64,000 bases of DNA from JACMQW01 sp964536965. Lineage in GTDB: Bacteria > Bdellovibrionota > UBA1018. The stretch spans positions 1 to 64,000 of the forward strand of contig CAZIAL010000017.1 of assembly GCA_964536965.1 (NCBI GenBank), written 5' to 3'. This document shows positions 42,721 to 50,746 of the stretch, in pieces. How positions within the stretch are numbered: position 1 is the stretch's first letter; every line of letters begins with the position of its first letter. The position numbers were made by a program, and so were the translations under genes. Under the pieces are notes generated by a model. That model ran no database searches. It was not told the origin of the DNA and was given only the letters and a program-made list of their open reading frames with translations.

Positions 42721-43737
42721 ATGAAGTTCACCTTCCACGCGCGCATCGTGTTCCTGCTCCTCTTCGGCCTGGCGGCGAAGCTCGGCTATTCGCGGCCCTT
42801 CATTCTCGAGGGCACGGTCGCGCAGAGAGGTGATGAAATCGCGAACTACACCGTCTTCATTCGAACGACGGTCTCCGTGGATCCAGACGGAACGGTCCAG
42901 CGGAATCGTTGTAGCGGGACCCTGATCGCGCCGCGACTCGTCCTCACGGCCGCACACTGCGTGGTCGTGGACGGGGAGCTCGTCGACGACGCGTCCCGCG
43001 TGCAGATCGTTTTCAACACCTTCGCGACCGATCGCCTCGATTACCATTCGCCCGGGGTGGCCGCCGACAAAATCATCGTCGATCAGACGTACTTCGATAT
43101 GGAAAACACTCGCGCAAACGGAGTGCAGAGTTACCAGACGGGTCAGTATCGCACTTACGACCTCGCCTTGATTCGCCTCCCCACCGACGCGCCCGAGGGA
43201 TTTAAACCCATCGAAAAAATCGCCAGCCTGGAAGACATCCGGTCGAACCCGGACGCGATCCAGGTCGCGGGCTACGGAGACGAAGAAGACCAAACGTTCG
43301 GACGGCTGAAATGGGCGAGCGTCCCCCTCCACTCGCTTCCACCCTTCAGCGACGATGAATATGCGTATATCGTGTTTGGTCGCGGGAGCGGTACGACTTG
43401 CCAAGGCGATTCGGGCGGCCCCGTGCTCGTGAAACATCCCACGCAGGGTTACCTCCTCGCCGGAGTGAATAGTTCGGGAAACTGTAATAGCTACGCATTC
43501 GCCGAACGAGTCGCCGAGTACGGCGGGTTCCTGAAGGCCGCATTCAGCGCCATGGGCTTCGCGGAATCCCCCCAAATCCCGAAAATTCCACCTCCGCGAT
43601 CGGGCGATGTTCTCCCCGACAGCCTCAGCATGCCCCGGAGCACGGAATCCCGGCGGACAAACCCCCCTACTCCGACTCGGCGGGAGCCGCCGCGATCGGC
43701 GCCCACTTCGCGTTGGCCCCAGCTCCAGCTGCATTGA
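42721..43737 (+). CDS. Exported trypsin-like serine protease (S1), copy 2
   Basis: A 338-residue protease starting 3 bp after copy 1. A signal peptide ends near YSRP. The triad is H79 (LTAAHC), D147 (YDLAL) and S231 (GDSGGP). Compared with copy 1 it has a long ~80-residue Pro-, Ser- and Arg-rich C-terminal linker (PQIPKIPPPRSGD... TPTRREPPR) ending again in SRWPQLQLH. It converges with dnaE, 12 bp away. The shared tail suggests the same post-export handling. Confidence 0.93.
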   Translation: MKFTFHARIVFLLLFGLAAKLGYSRPFILEGTVAQRGDEIANYTVFIRTTVSVDPDGTVQRNRCSGTLIAPRLVLTAAHCVVVDGELVDDASRVQIVFNTFATDRLDYHSPGVAADKIIVDQTYFDMENTRANGVQSYQTGQYRTYDLALIRLPTDAPEGFKPIEKIASLEDIRSNPDAIQVAGYGDEEDQTFGRLKWASVPLHSLPPFSDDEYAYIVFGRGSGTTCQGDSGGPVLVKHPTQGYLLAGVNSSGNCNSYAFAERVAEYGGFLKAAFSAMGFAESPQIPKIPPPRSGDVLPDSLSMPRSTESRRTNPPTPTRREPPRSAPTSRWPQLQLH

Positions 43738-43749
43738 GACCGCCGCGAA

Positions 43750-46700
43750 CTAGACCAAGTGCACGACGTTAAAACCGAAGATCCGGTTCACGCTCTCCAC
43801 CATCTGCGGAGTGGTCTGTAGTCCCACGTTCTTCGGAAGTTCGAGGCGGGTCTTAAATCCCGGCGTCGCCGCATTCGCGCCGGCGCCGCCGGAGCTGCTG
43901 AATTCGATGCGCACCGGACACTTCCCGCGGAAGGCGATGATATTGCGTTTCAGCTCGCGGAGTTGGTCGCTCGAAACGCGTTCGAGCGGAATGCGGAGCA
44001 CCACCTGCTGGACGCGATTTTTATGCGCTTCATCCACCCATTCGAGCGTCTTCACGAAAATCTTCGCCCCGTCCGAGGTGGCCTCCACCTCGCCCGTGAT
44101 GAGCAATGGCTCCGCCTCCGCGGACGCGCGTTTCAGCATTTCCTGGTTCTGGGTGAAGGACTCCGGAAAAAAGACGATCTCCATCGAAGTGAGCAGGTCC
44201 TCGAGCCGCGAGAAAGCCATACGGCTTCCCTTCTTCGTCATGATCTCCTTCGTTTCGGCGATCAGACCCGCGACGCGAACCTCCGGGCGCTTCGGACGCT
44301 GATAGCCGCCGGCTCCGAATGTGCGATCGCCGCCGCTTCCGCCTGCGGCGCCGCCGTTGCCGCCGGATGCCGCCATTTCCGCGGATTTCTGGATGCCCCA
44401 CTCTTTCAGCTTATCGATCGACCAGCCGAGCCACTCCTCGCAGATCTTCTGCCAGGTGTCCATCGGGTGACCGGAGACATAGAAGCCCACGATCTGCTTT
44501 TCCATCTGCAGGCGTTTCGATCGGGGCCAGTCCTCGAGCTTCTGGAAAATCGCGTCCGTGGGAAGCACGAGCTTCACATCCTCGGCGGAGAATGAATCGA
44601 AGAGGGAACTCTGCCCGAGTTCCTTCTCTTCCTGCTCGTCGGAAGCGAATTCGAGCAGCTTCTCAAGCGATGCGAGCAGGCTCGGCCGATTCGCTTCCGA
44701 AATCGCGTCGAACGCCCCGGAAATGGTGAGGGCCTCGAGAACTTTCTTATTTACCTTTCGCGTGGAAACCCGGCGCGCGAAATCCAAGACCGACGCGAAC
44801 GGACCGCCCGTGGCGCGGGCCTCGAGGATGAGGTCGACCGCAATTCCGCCGACGCCCTTGATCGCCTCGAGTCCGAACCGGATCGCGGACTGGGGCTCGC
44901 CCGTCGCCGGGTTCTCGACGACTTCGACCGAGAAACTTTTCTGGGAAAGATTCACGTCTGGCGGCAGGACCGGAATGCGGTTCGATTTCGCATTTCCGAT
45001 GTAACGCGTGATCTTGTCCGTGTCGTTCACTTCGGTCGTCATCAGCGCGGCCATGAATTCGGCCGGATAATGCGCCTTCAGATACGCCGTCTGGTAGGTG
45101 AGCACGCCGTAAGCCGCGCTGTGGGACTTGTTAAAGCCATATTCGGCGAATTTCGCCATGAGATCGAAGATCCCCTCGGCGACGTCCGCGGTCAGGCCTT
45201 TTTTCAGCGCGCCCTCCTTAAAGAGTTCGCGCTGCTTGGCCATCTCCTCGGGCTTCTTCTTCCCCATCGCGCGACGGAGAAGATCGGCCTGTCCGAGGGA
45301 ATAGCCCGCGAGTTCGCGGGCGATCTGCATGACCTGCTCTTGGTAGACGATGACGCCGTAGGTTTCGCGCAGGATCGGCTCGAGTTCGGGCACCACATAC
45401 TCGATCGGTTCGCGACCGTGTTTTCGGTCGACGAAAACGTCGACCATGCCGGAACCCAGCGGGCCCGGACGGTAGAGGGCGCCGATGGCGGTGAGATCCC
45501 CGAGCGAGTTCGGCTGCATCCGCGCGCAGAGGTCCTTCATCCCGCTGGATTCGACCTGGAAGACGCCGTCGGTGTCACCCGAGGAGATGAGCGCGAAGAC
45601 GCCCGGGTCTTCGTAATTCATCTCTTCGAGGAGAAAGGGCCCCGATCCGTCCCGCGCGAGCGATGCTCCCGCCTCCGCCCGGGCTTTCCGCGACTCGTTC
45701 ACGAGCTTCACGGCGTTATCCACGACGGTCAGCGTCTTCAGTCCGAGAAAATCGTACTTAACCAGACCGATCTTTTCCGCCGCGTCCTTATCGAACTGGG
45801 TGACGACGTCGCCGTCCTTCGAAACGTAGAGCGCGCAGTAATTCACCACCGGCTCTTCGGTGATGATGACGCCGGCGGCATGGATCCCGGCGTTTCGGTA
45901 GAGGCCTTCGAGCTTCCGCGCGTACTTAATCACGGTGTTGATCCGGACGTCTTGCTCCATCATCTCGCGCAGGCGAGGTTCCTTTTCGATGGCCTGGTCG
46001 ATCGTGATCCCGAGCTCCTCGGGGATCGCTTTATTAATGATATCGGTTTCGGCGAACGTCATCCCGAGCACGCGGCCGACGTCTTTAATCACGGCGCGGG
46101 TCTGGAGTTTTCCATAGGTGATGATCTGACAGACGTTTTCTTTGCCGTACTTCCGCTCGACGTACTCGATCACTTCGCCACGGCGATCCTGGCAGAAATC
46201 GACGTCGAAGTCGGGCATCGAGATCCGCTCGGGGTTGATGAAGCGCTCGAAGAGGAGCTGGAACTGGATCGGATCGATATCCGTGATCGAAAGCGCGTAA
46301 GCGACCAGCGACCCTGCTCCCGAGCCCCGTCCCGGTCCGACCGGAATCTGGTTCGCTTTCGCCCAGCGGATGAAGTCCGAGACGATGAGGAAGTAACCGG
46401 AAAAGCCCGTGCGTGCGATCATGACGAGTTCGTCTTCGAGTCGCTTCAGATACTCCTGCTTCTTCGTCTCCCAGTCGGGAGCCGCCACGATCTTCCGGAA
46501 CTGGAACGAGGCGAACCGCTCTTCAAGCCCCTTCCGGGCTTCCTGCTTGAAAAATTCGACGGTATCGAATGGGACATCTTTCGCCACGCCATCCGGCCGA
46601 AAGTCCGGCAGGTGGTAGATCGGTCGCCCCTGCTCGTCCTTAAACTTAAAGACGACATCGCATTTATCCGCGATCTTCAGCGTATTTTCGACCGCTCCGG

Positions 46701-47592
46701 GAAAACGCGAGAATCGTTCGGCCATGAGCGCCGCGGGCTTCAGATAAAATTCGGGCGGCACGAGCGACTTCGGGCGATCGAAATCGAGGTTGCGGCCGTT
46801 CTCGATGCACTGGAGGATCTCGTGCGCTTCCGCGTCCTCGGGCTTCAGGTAATGGACGTCGGTGGTCCCCACGACCTGGACGCCGTAACGTTCGCCGTAA
46901 GCGAAAAGTTTTTCATTCACGGTTTCCTGTTCGGGGAGGCCGTTATCCTGGATCTCGAGATAGAAATCCTCGCCGAATCGCTGTTTAAACCAGTGGAGAA
47001 CCGCGAGCGCTTCTTCTTCTTCGCCCATGAGAACGCGGTAAGGAATTTCGCCGCGGAGTCCTCCCGAAAGGACGATCAGACCGTCGCCGTATTTGTCGAG
47101 CTGCGCGCGATCGACGAGGAACTTCGGAATGACCGGCGCGCCTTTGGCGGGCGGTGGAGAGTTCGCGTAGGCTTCCGAAATGATTTTACAGAGATTCCGG
47201 TATCCCGCGAGATCCTTGGCGAGAAGCACGAGGTTATGGAACTTCGGACGAAAATTCTGCGAGGCCGGACCACTCGCGGCGGCCTGGGCAGCGGCGGCTT
47301 GCGCACCCGTATAACCCTGCTCGAGGTACCAGATATCCGCGCCGATGATCGGCTTGATCTTCTTGTCCTTCGCCTGCATGTAGAAGTCGATCGCGCCGAA
47401 GAGGTTGTTCGTATCGGTGATCGCGACGGCGGGCATCCCGAATTCCGCGACGCGAGCGAGCAGATCCTCGACATGGAGCGCGCCCTGCAGGAGCGAGTAC
47501 TGCGTATGCACATGGAGGTGCACGAACGCGGGGGCGTTCCCAGGAGCTTCGGAGATTTGAGTTTTCGCGGTTTCAGTCATTGTTTCCGACAT
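43750..47592 (-). CDS. dnaE: DNA polymerase III alpha subunit
   Basis: A 1280-residue replicative polymerase. The PHP domain starts FVHLHVHTQYSLLQGA. The palm has the catalytic Asp motif PDFDVDFC at about residue 460 and GPGRGSGAGS just before it; the fingers and helix-hairpin-helix follow, and the OB-fold RVAGLIAETKEIMTKKG is near the C-terminus. The length is typical. Two low-complexity inserts are visible: an Ala-rich one in the PHP domain (AQAAAAQAAASGP) and a Gly-rich linker before the OB-fold (GGNGGAAGGSGG). Cytoplasmic; replicates the chromosome with the beta clamp. It is downstream of guaA with a terminator between. Confidence 0.98.
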   Translation of the reverse strand: MSETMTETAKTQISEAPGNAPAFVHLHVHTQYSLLQGALHVEDLLARVAEFGMPAVAITDTNNLFGAIDFYMQAKDKKIKPIIGADIWYLEQGYTGAQAAAAQAAASGPASQNFRPKFHNLVLLAKDLAGYRNLCKIISEAYANSPPPAKGAPVIPKFLVDRAQLDKYGDGLIVLSGGLRGEIPYRVLMGEEEEALAVLHWFKQRFGEDFYLEIQDNGLPEQETVNEKLFAYGERYGVQVVGTTDVHYLKPEDAEAHEILQCIENGRNLDFDRPKSLVPPEFYLKPAALMAERFSRFPGAVENTLKIADKCDVVFKFKDEQGRPIYHLPDFRPDGVAKDVPFDTVEFFKQEARKGLEERFASFQFRKIVAAPDWETKKQEYLKRLEDELVMIARTGFSGYFLIVSDFIRWAKANQIPVGPGRGSGAGSLVAYALSITDIDPIQFQLLFERFINPERISMPDFDVDFCQDRRGEVIEYVERKYGKENVCQIITYGKLQTRAVIKDVGRVLGMTFAETDIINKAIPEELGITIDQAIEKEPRLREMMEQDVRINTVIKYARKLEGLYRNAGIHAAGVIITEEPVVNYCALYVSKDGDVVTQFDKDAAEKIGLVKYDFLGLKTLTVVDNAVKLVNESRKARAEAGASLARDGSGPFLLEEMNYEDPGVFALISSGDTDGVFQVESSGMKDLCARMQPNSLGDLTAIGALYRPGPLGSGMVDVFVDRKHGREPIEYVVPELEPILRETYGVIVYQEQVMQIARELAGYSLGQADLLRRAMGKKKPEEMAKQRELFKEGALKKGLTADVAEGIFDLMAKFAEYGFNKSHSAAYGVLTYQTAYLKAHYPAEFMAALMTTEVNDTDKITRYIGNAKSNRIPVLPPDVNLSQKSFSVEVVENPATGEPQSAIRFGLEAIKGVGGIAVDLILEARATGGPFASVLDFARRVSTRKVNKKVLEALTISGAFDAISEANRPSLLASLEKLLEFASDEQEEKELGQSSLFDSFSAEDVKLVLPTDAIFQKLEDWPRSKRLQMEKQIVGFYVSGHPMDTWQKICEEWLGWSIDKLKEWGIQKSAEMAASGGNGGAAGGSGGDRTFGAGGYQRPKRPEVRVAGLIAETKEIMTKKGSRMAFSRLEDLLTSMEIVFFPESFTQNQEMLKRASAEAEPLLITGEVEATSDGAKIFVKTLEWVDEAHKNRVQQVVLRIPLERVSSDQLRELKRNIIAFRGKCPVRIEFSSSGGAGANAATPGFKTRLELPKNVGLQTTPQMVESVNRIFGFNVVHLV

Positions 47593-47649
47593 TGAAATTC
47601 TGCATTCGACTTTCCCCGATCCCCTCCCGGGGCTCGGGGCATGATCGCT

Positions 47650-47670
47650 AAAAACGCCTCCGGCGTTTTC
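47650..47670 (-). terminator. Rho-independent terminator after guaA
   Basis: On the minus strand AAAACGCC-GGA-GGCGTTTT forms an 8-bp stem with a three-base loop that ends in a TTTTTA run. It lies 8 bp after the guaA stop and before dnaE. Confidence 0.6.
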
Positions 47671-47678
47671 TTACGCGA

Positions 47679-49394
47679 TCATTCCCACTCAATCGTCGCC
47701 GGCGGCTTCGAGGAAATATCGTAAACCACCCGGTTCACGCCGCGGACTTCGTTACAGATCCGCGAGCTCACGCGCGCGAGGAACTTCGTATCGAAGTGGT
47801 ACCAATCCGCCGTCATCCCGTCGATCGACGTGACCGCGCGAAGCGCGATGCAGTAATCGTGGGTCCGGCCATCGCCCTGGACGCCCACGCTCCGGATCGG
47901 CAGGAAAACACCCATGGCCTGCCAGATCTTTTCGTAAAGGCCCTCCTCGATCAGCATCGAGATAAAGACCTCGTCGGCCTTCCGCAGAATATCGCAACGC
48001 TCTTTCGTGACTTCGCCGACGATCCGGACTCCGAGGCCCGGGCCCGGGAAAGGATGGCGGCGGATGAACGCTTCCGGCACGCCGAGCTTGCGGCCGATCT
48101 CGCGGACCTCGTCCTTAAAGAGATCGCGGAACGGCTCGAGAAGCTTAAACTTCATGTCCTTCGGCAGTCCGCCGACGTTATGATGCGATTTAATCGTGTG
48201 GGCGTGCTTTTTCGGTGCGGAGGTGGTGCCTAGCACGGATGTGCCGCTCGCGGCACTGGACGGCCCTCCGTCCAGGCTCTCGACCTCCGAACTGGGTGCC
48301 GGAGCGGATTCGATCACATCCGGGTAGAGCGTGCCCTGCACGAGGAAAGAAGGAAGCACGCCGAGCGTCTTTTCCAAACGGGTCGCCTCCTCGTCGAAAA
48401 TCACGATGAACTCTCCGCCGATAATCTTCCGCTTCGCTTCTGGATCGGTGACGCCCGCGAGTTTACGCAGATAGCGCTCTTCCGCATTTACGCGCGTAAC
48501 CGGAAGGTGCAGCTTCTCCGTAAAGAGTTTCATCACGCGGTCGCCTTCTTCGTAGCGAAGCAGGCCGGTATCGACGAAAACGCAGTGGAGCCGATCACCG
48601 ATCGCCTGGTGCACGAGCGTCGCCGCGACGGTGGAGTCGACGCCGCCCGAGAGCGCGCAAATCACATGCGCCCCCGCCGGAACCTTTTTCTTGATCCGTT
48701 CGACTTCCTCGGCGATGAAATCGCCCATCGACCAGTCCGGATGCAGCCCGGCGACGCCGACGAGGAAATGCCGGAGGAGCTCCATTCCACCTTCGGAATG
48801 CGTCACCTCGGGATGGAACTGGATCGCGTAGAGCTGGCGCTCCGGATGCTCGAGCGCCGCGATCGCACCCGAAGACGACTTCGCGGTCAGCTGGAATTCG
48901 CGCGGAAGATTCCCCGTCTCGTCTCCATGGGACATCCAGACCTGCTTCGAAACCGGCGTGCTGACGGCGCCCGTCTCGTCTTTCGAGAGACCGGCCCCGA
49001 CGCGAAACGGAGAGCCCGAGGGAAAAAGCCTCGAGGTCTGTACGGTGGACGCTTCGGGGACGATCCCCATGCGGCCATACTCGCGTTTATGCCCGGGACG
49101 AACTTCGCCGCCGAACGCCTGGACGAGAAGCTGCAGACCGTAACAAATGCCCAGGACCGGAAGTTTTTCTTTGGCTTGAAACTCGAGGAACCCTTCCGGG
49201 AGCTGCGGGGCTCCGGCGTCGTAAACACTCGACGGCCCCCCCGAGAGGACCACGGCCTTCGGACCGAATTCCCGGATGCGCTCCAACGAGGCGTCGCCCG
49301 GAAAAACGTAGGAGTAAAAACCAATCTCGCGCATGCGCCGAGCGATCAGCTGGGTGTACTGGGAGCCGTAATCGAGGATCAGAATTTTATTCAT
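47679..49394 (-). CDS. guaA: GMP synthase (glutamine-hydrolysing)
   Basis: A 571-residue enzyme that turns XMP into GMP with glutamine and ATP. The amidotransferase domain has GICYGLQLLV with the catalytic Cys, and His/Glu at QFHPEVTH. The synthetase domain has the P-loop ALSGGVDSTVAA and the C-terminal domain VRIVGEVTKE. It exceeds the common ~525 residues because of a ~27-residue insertion between YPDVIES and HTIKSHHNVGGLP, encoded by a palindromic stretch at 48225-48300. The insertion falls in a flexible lid loop, so activity can be kept. No promoter was assigned upstream. Confidence 0.97.
   Translation of the reverse strand: MNKILILDYGSQYTQLIARRMREIGFYSYVFPGDASLERIREFGPKAVVLSGGPSSVYDAGAPQLPEGFLEFQAKEKLPVLGICYGLQLLVQAFGGEVRPGHKREYGRMGIVPEASTVQTSRLFPSGSPFRVGAGLSKDETGAVSTPVSKQVWMSHGDETGNLPREFQLTAKSSSGAIAALEHPERQLYAIQFHPEVTHSEGGMELLRHFLVGVAGLHPDWSMGDFIAEEVERIKKKVPAGAHVICALSGGVDSTVAATLVHQAIGDRLHCVFVDTGLLRYEEGDRVMKLFTEKLHLPVTRVNAEERYLRKLAGVTDPEAKRKIIGGEFIVIFDEEATRLEKTLGVLPSFLVQGTLYPDVIESAPAPSSEVESLDGGPSSAASGTSVLGTTSAPKKHAHTIKSHHNVGGLPKDMKFKLLEPFRDLFKDEVREIGRKLGVPEAFIRRHPFPGPGLGVRIVGEVTKERCDILRKADEVFISMLIEEGLYEKIWQAMGVFLPIRSVGVQGDGRTHDYCIALRAVTSIDGMTADWYHFDTKFLARVSSRICNEVRGVNRVVYDISSKPPATIEWE
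48225..48300. repeat. In-frame palindromic insertion inside guaA
   Basis: Two adjacent inverted repeats: GTGCCGC-TC-GCGGCAC (48241-48256) and CTGGACGG-CCCT-CCGTCCAG (48256-48275, 8-bp arms). A 6-bp direct repeat GGTGCC occurs at both edges (48225-48230 and 48295-48300). It encodes the low-complexity linker that makes this GuaA longer than usual. The arrangement resembles the palindromic elements that insert in frame into Rickettsia genes. No second copy was seen in the window. Confidence 0.6.
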
Positions 49395-49585
49395 AAAAAG
49401 GGTGGTTTACCCTCCCATATGACTCTGGGAGTTATCCATGGTTTCAGACGGCGAGACCGGGGAATTCTTCACTTCAAGCCCAGGCTCAGGGATCCCGGAT
49501 AACTTCCTGGAATCACAGCGAGTATTTGCGAAGTGGACAGGCGCATCGTCCACCACTAGATTCGGGCCATCTGAGGAGTATTCTC

Positions 49586-50110
49586 ATTCGCCACTTTCGT
49601 TCGACTCTCTTCGCCGTTTTAGCCGTTCTCATCCTGGGCGCCGGGATCTCGACCGCGCAGGCGGGCCTGAGCTGCGATGATCACTACCTGACCGGCGGGC
49701 CGCTCTTTGGCTGGCGAATGACGATGATTTACTTCAACGAAAACGTGAAGGAATTTCCGTCCGAACCGGTGAAGTTTCGCGAAAGCTCCTTCGATAACGG
49801 GGATTTACCCGGCTACGCCGGAAAGTTTTATGTGAGCCCGACGAGCCCGGTTGCGGACGAGCAAGCCAAGACGAAAATGCTCCCCGAAGTGACGATCCAG
49901 ATCCTTCGCAAGCACCTCTTCCACACGCGACGATACCGGAACCCGATGATGAACTTCTGGAGCGTGACCGATCGTTACGCCGTTACGATCCGGATGACGG
50001 CGCCGATCGAGATCGGAATCGACGCCCCGGACGATATCATGCGACCGACGGAAACCATCGAGATCGATACCTTCTGCTCGGAAGGTCGATCCGAACCGGC
50101 GGCGAACTAA
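49586..50110 (+). CDS. Exported hypothetical protein with probable ATT start
   Basis: The best start is ATT at 49586: GAGGAG (49573-49578) lies 7 bases before it and the following residues (IRHFRSTLFAVLAVLILGAG) form a signal peptide with cleavage near AQAG. A TTG 60 bases earlier is possible but has no ribosome-binding site. The mature protein is ~150 residues with Cys at LSCDDH and TFCSEG, and a strand-rich middle (YAVTIRMTAPIEIGIDAP). The family is not recognised. It is divergent from guaA and converges with the FlgC-like gene. Confidence 0.65.
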   Translation: MRHFRSTLFAVLAVLILGAGISTAQAGLSCDDHYLTGGPLFGWRMTMIYFNENVKEFPSEPVKFRESSFDNGDLPGYAGKFYVSPTSPVADEQAKTKMLPEVTIQILRKHLFHTRRYRNPMMNFWSVTDRYAVTIRMTAPIEIGIDAPDDIMRPTETIEIDTFCSEGRSEPAAN

Positions 50111-50165
50111 GCCGGAAGCTGGGTTCGGACCGGAAGATTGCGGTAGAAGATTGCCCGTAAAAGAG

Positions 50166-50240
50166 CGGTCGTTTTTGTGACCTGTCCCGGGACAAGTCCA
50201 TACACTGCATTCAACTGTTCACGGGAACAGTTCACGACCG
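50166..50240. other. Structured inverted-repeat region between convergent genes
   Basis: An outer 7-bp stem (CGGTCGT 50166-50172 with ACGACCG 50234-50240) encloses TGTCCCGGGACA (50183-50194) and AACTGTTC-ACGG-GAACAGTT (50213-50232, 8-bp arms). This could be a three-way-junction RNA or a pair of protein-binding palindromes. No T-run follows, so it is not a standard terminator. Confidence 0.4.
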
Positions 50241-50271
50241 ATATCCGGACTTACCCCGTGAGGTGCTCGAA

Positions 50272-50664
50272 CTAACCCGCGTTCTCTTTCGTCGAGTTAC
50301 ACAATCGAACCGCTTGCTCGTACGCGCCCTGGAGCCCGATCATCAGGGCCATCTCGGTGACGACGTTCACCTTCGGGAGTCGCACGAATCCATCGCGGTC
50401 CGCGTCGGGATGACCGGGATATAAGACCGTGCGGAACTCGGCAGCTTCCGTGATTTCGCACTGATCGGTCTCGCAGAAGATCTCTTTGCGGCGATAAGGA
50501 CCGCCTTCCACCGTCCGCGTCGTCTCGGCATTTGCGATGTTCGCGGACGCGACATCGATCTGCGCGGCGATTCCCGCAAGGCCGGGGCACGCGGGAACGG
50601 TGGCCTTAGCCGAAGTCACGACCACGGCGATCAGAACGAGCAGAACGGCGAAACGGTATTCCAT
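50272..50664 (-). CDS. Exported FlgC-like protein
   Basis: A 130-residue protein with a signal peptide (cleavage near AKAT, residue ~22). The mature part matches the flagellar proximal rod protein FlgC: IDVASANIANAETTRT (residues 36-51) with GGPYRRKEI, then YPGHPDADRDGFVRLPKVNVV (82-102) and the closing helix EMALMIGLQGAYEQAV. True FlgC has no signal peptide, being exported by the flagellar type III system. The central domain is shortened, with a CETDQC pair. It lies between unrelated genes, not in a flagellar operon. It may be a recycled rod protein used in the periplasm. Confidence 0.75.
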   Translation of the reverse strand: MEYRFAVLLVLIAVVVTSAKATVPACPGLAGIAAQIDVASANIANAETTRTVEGGPYRRKEIFCETDQCEITEAAEFRTVLYPGHPDADRDGFVRLPKVNVVTEMALMIGLQGAYEQAVRLCNSTKENAG

Positions 50665-50746
50665 TCCGTCAGTTTAAGAAGGAGCGCGCGGCGGAACAAC
50701 CGGCAATAGATTCCGCTTCGACGTTACGTCGGCGTTCTATCCCACC

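Noticed and set aside
45070..47595. An 841-residue plus-strand ORF over dnaE
   Set aside because: It lies antisense to dnaE and arises because GC-rich third positions lack stop codons on the other strand; its composition is unlike a real protein.
50183..50232. LexA-type box
   Set aside because: The inverted repeat has GTTC-N4-GAAC rather than the GAAC-N4-GTTC order of Gram-positive LexA boxes, and it lies between convergent gene ends.
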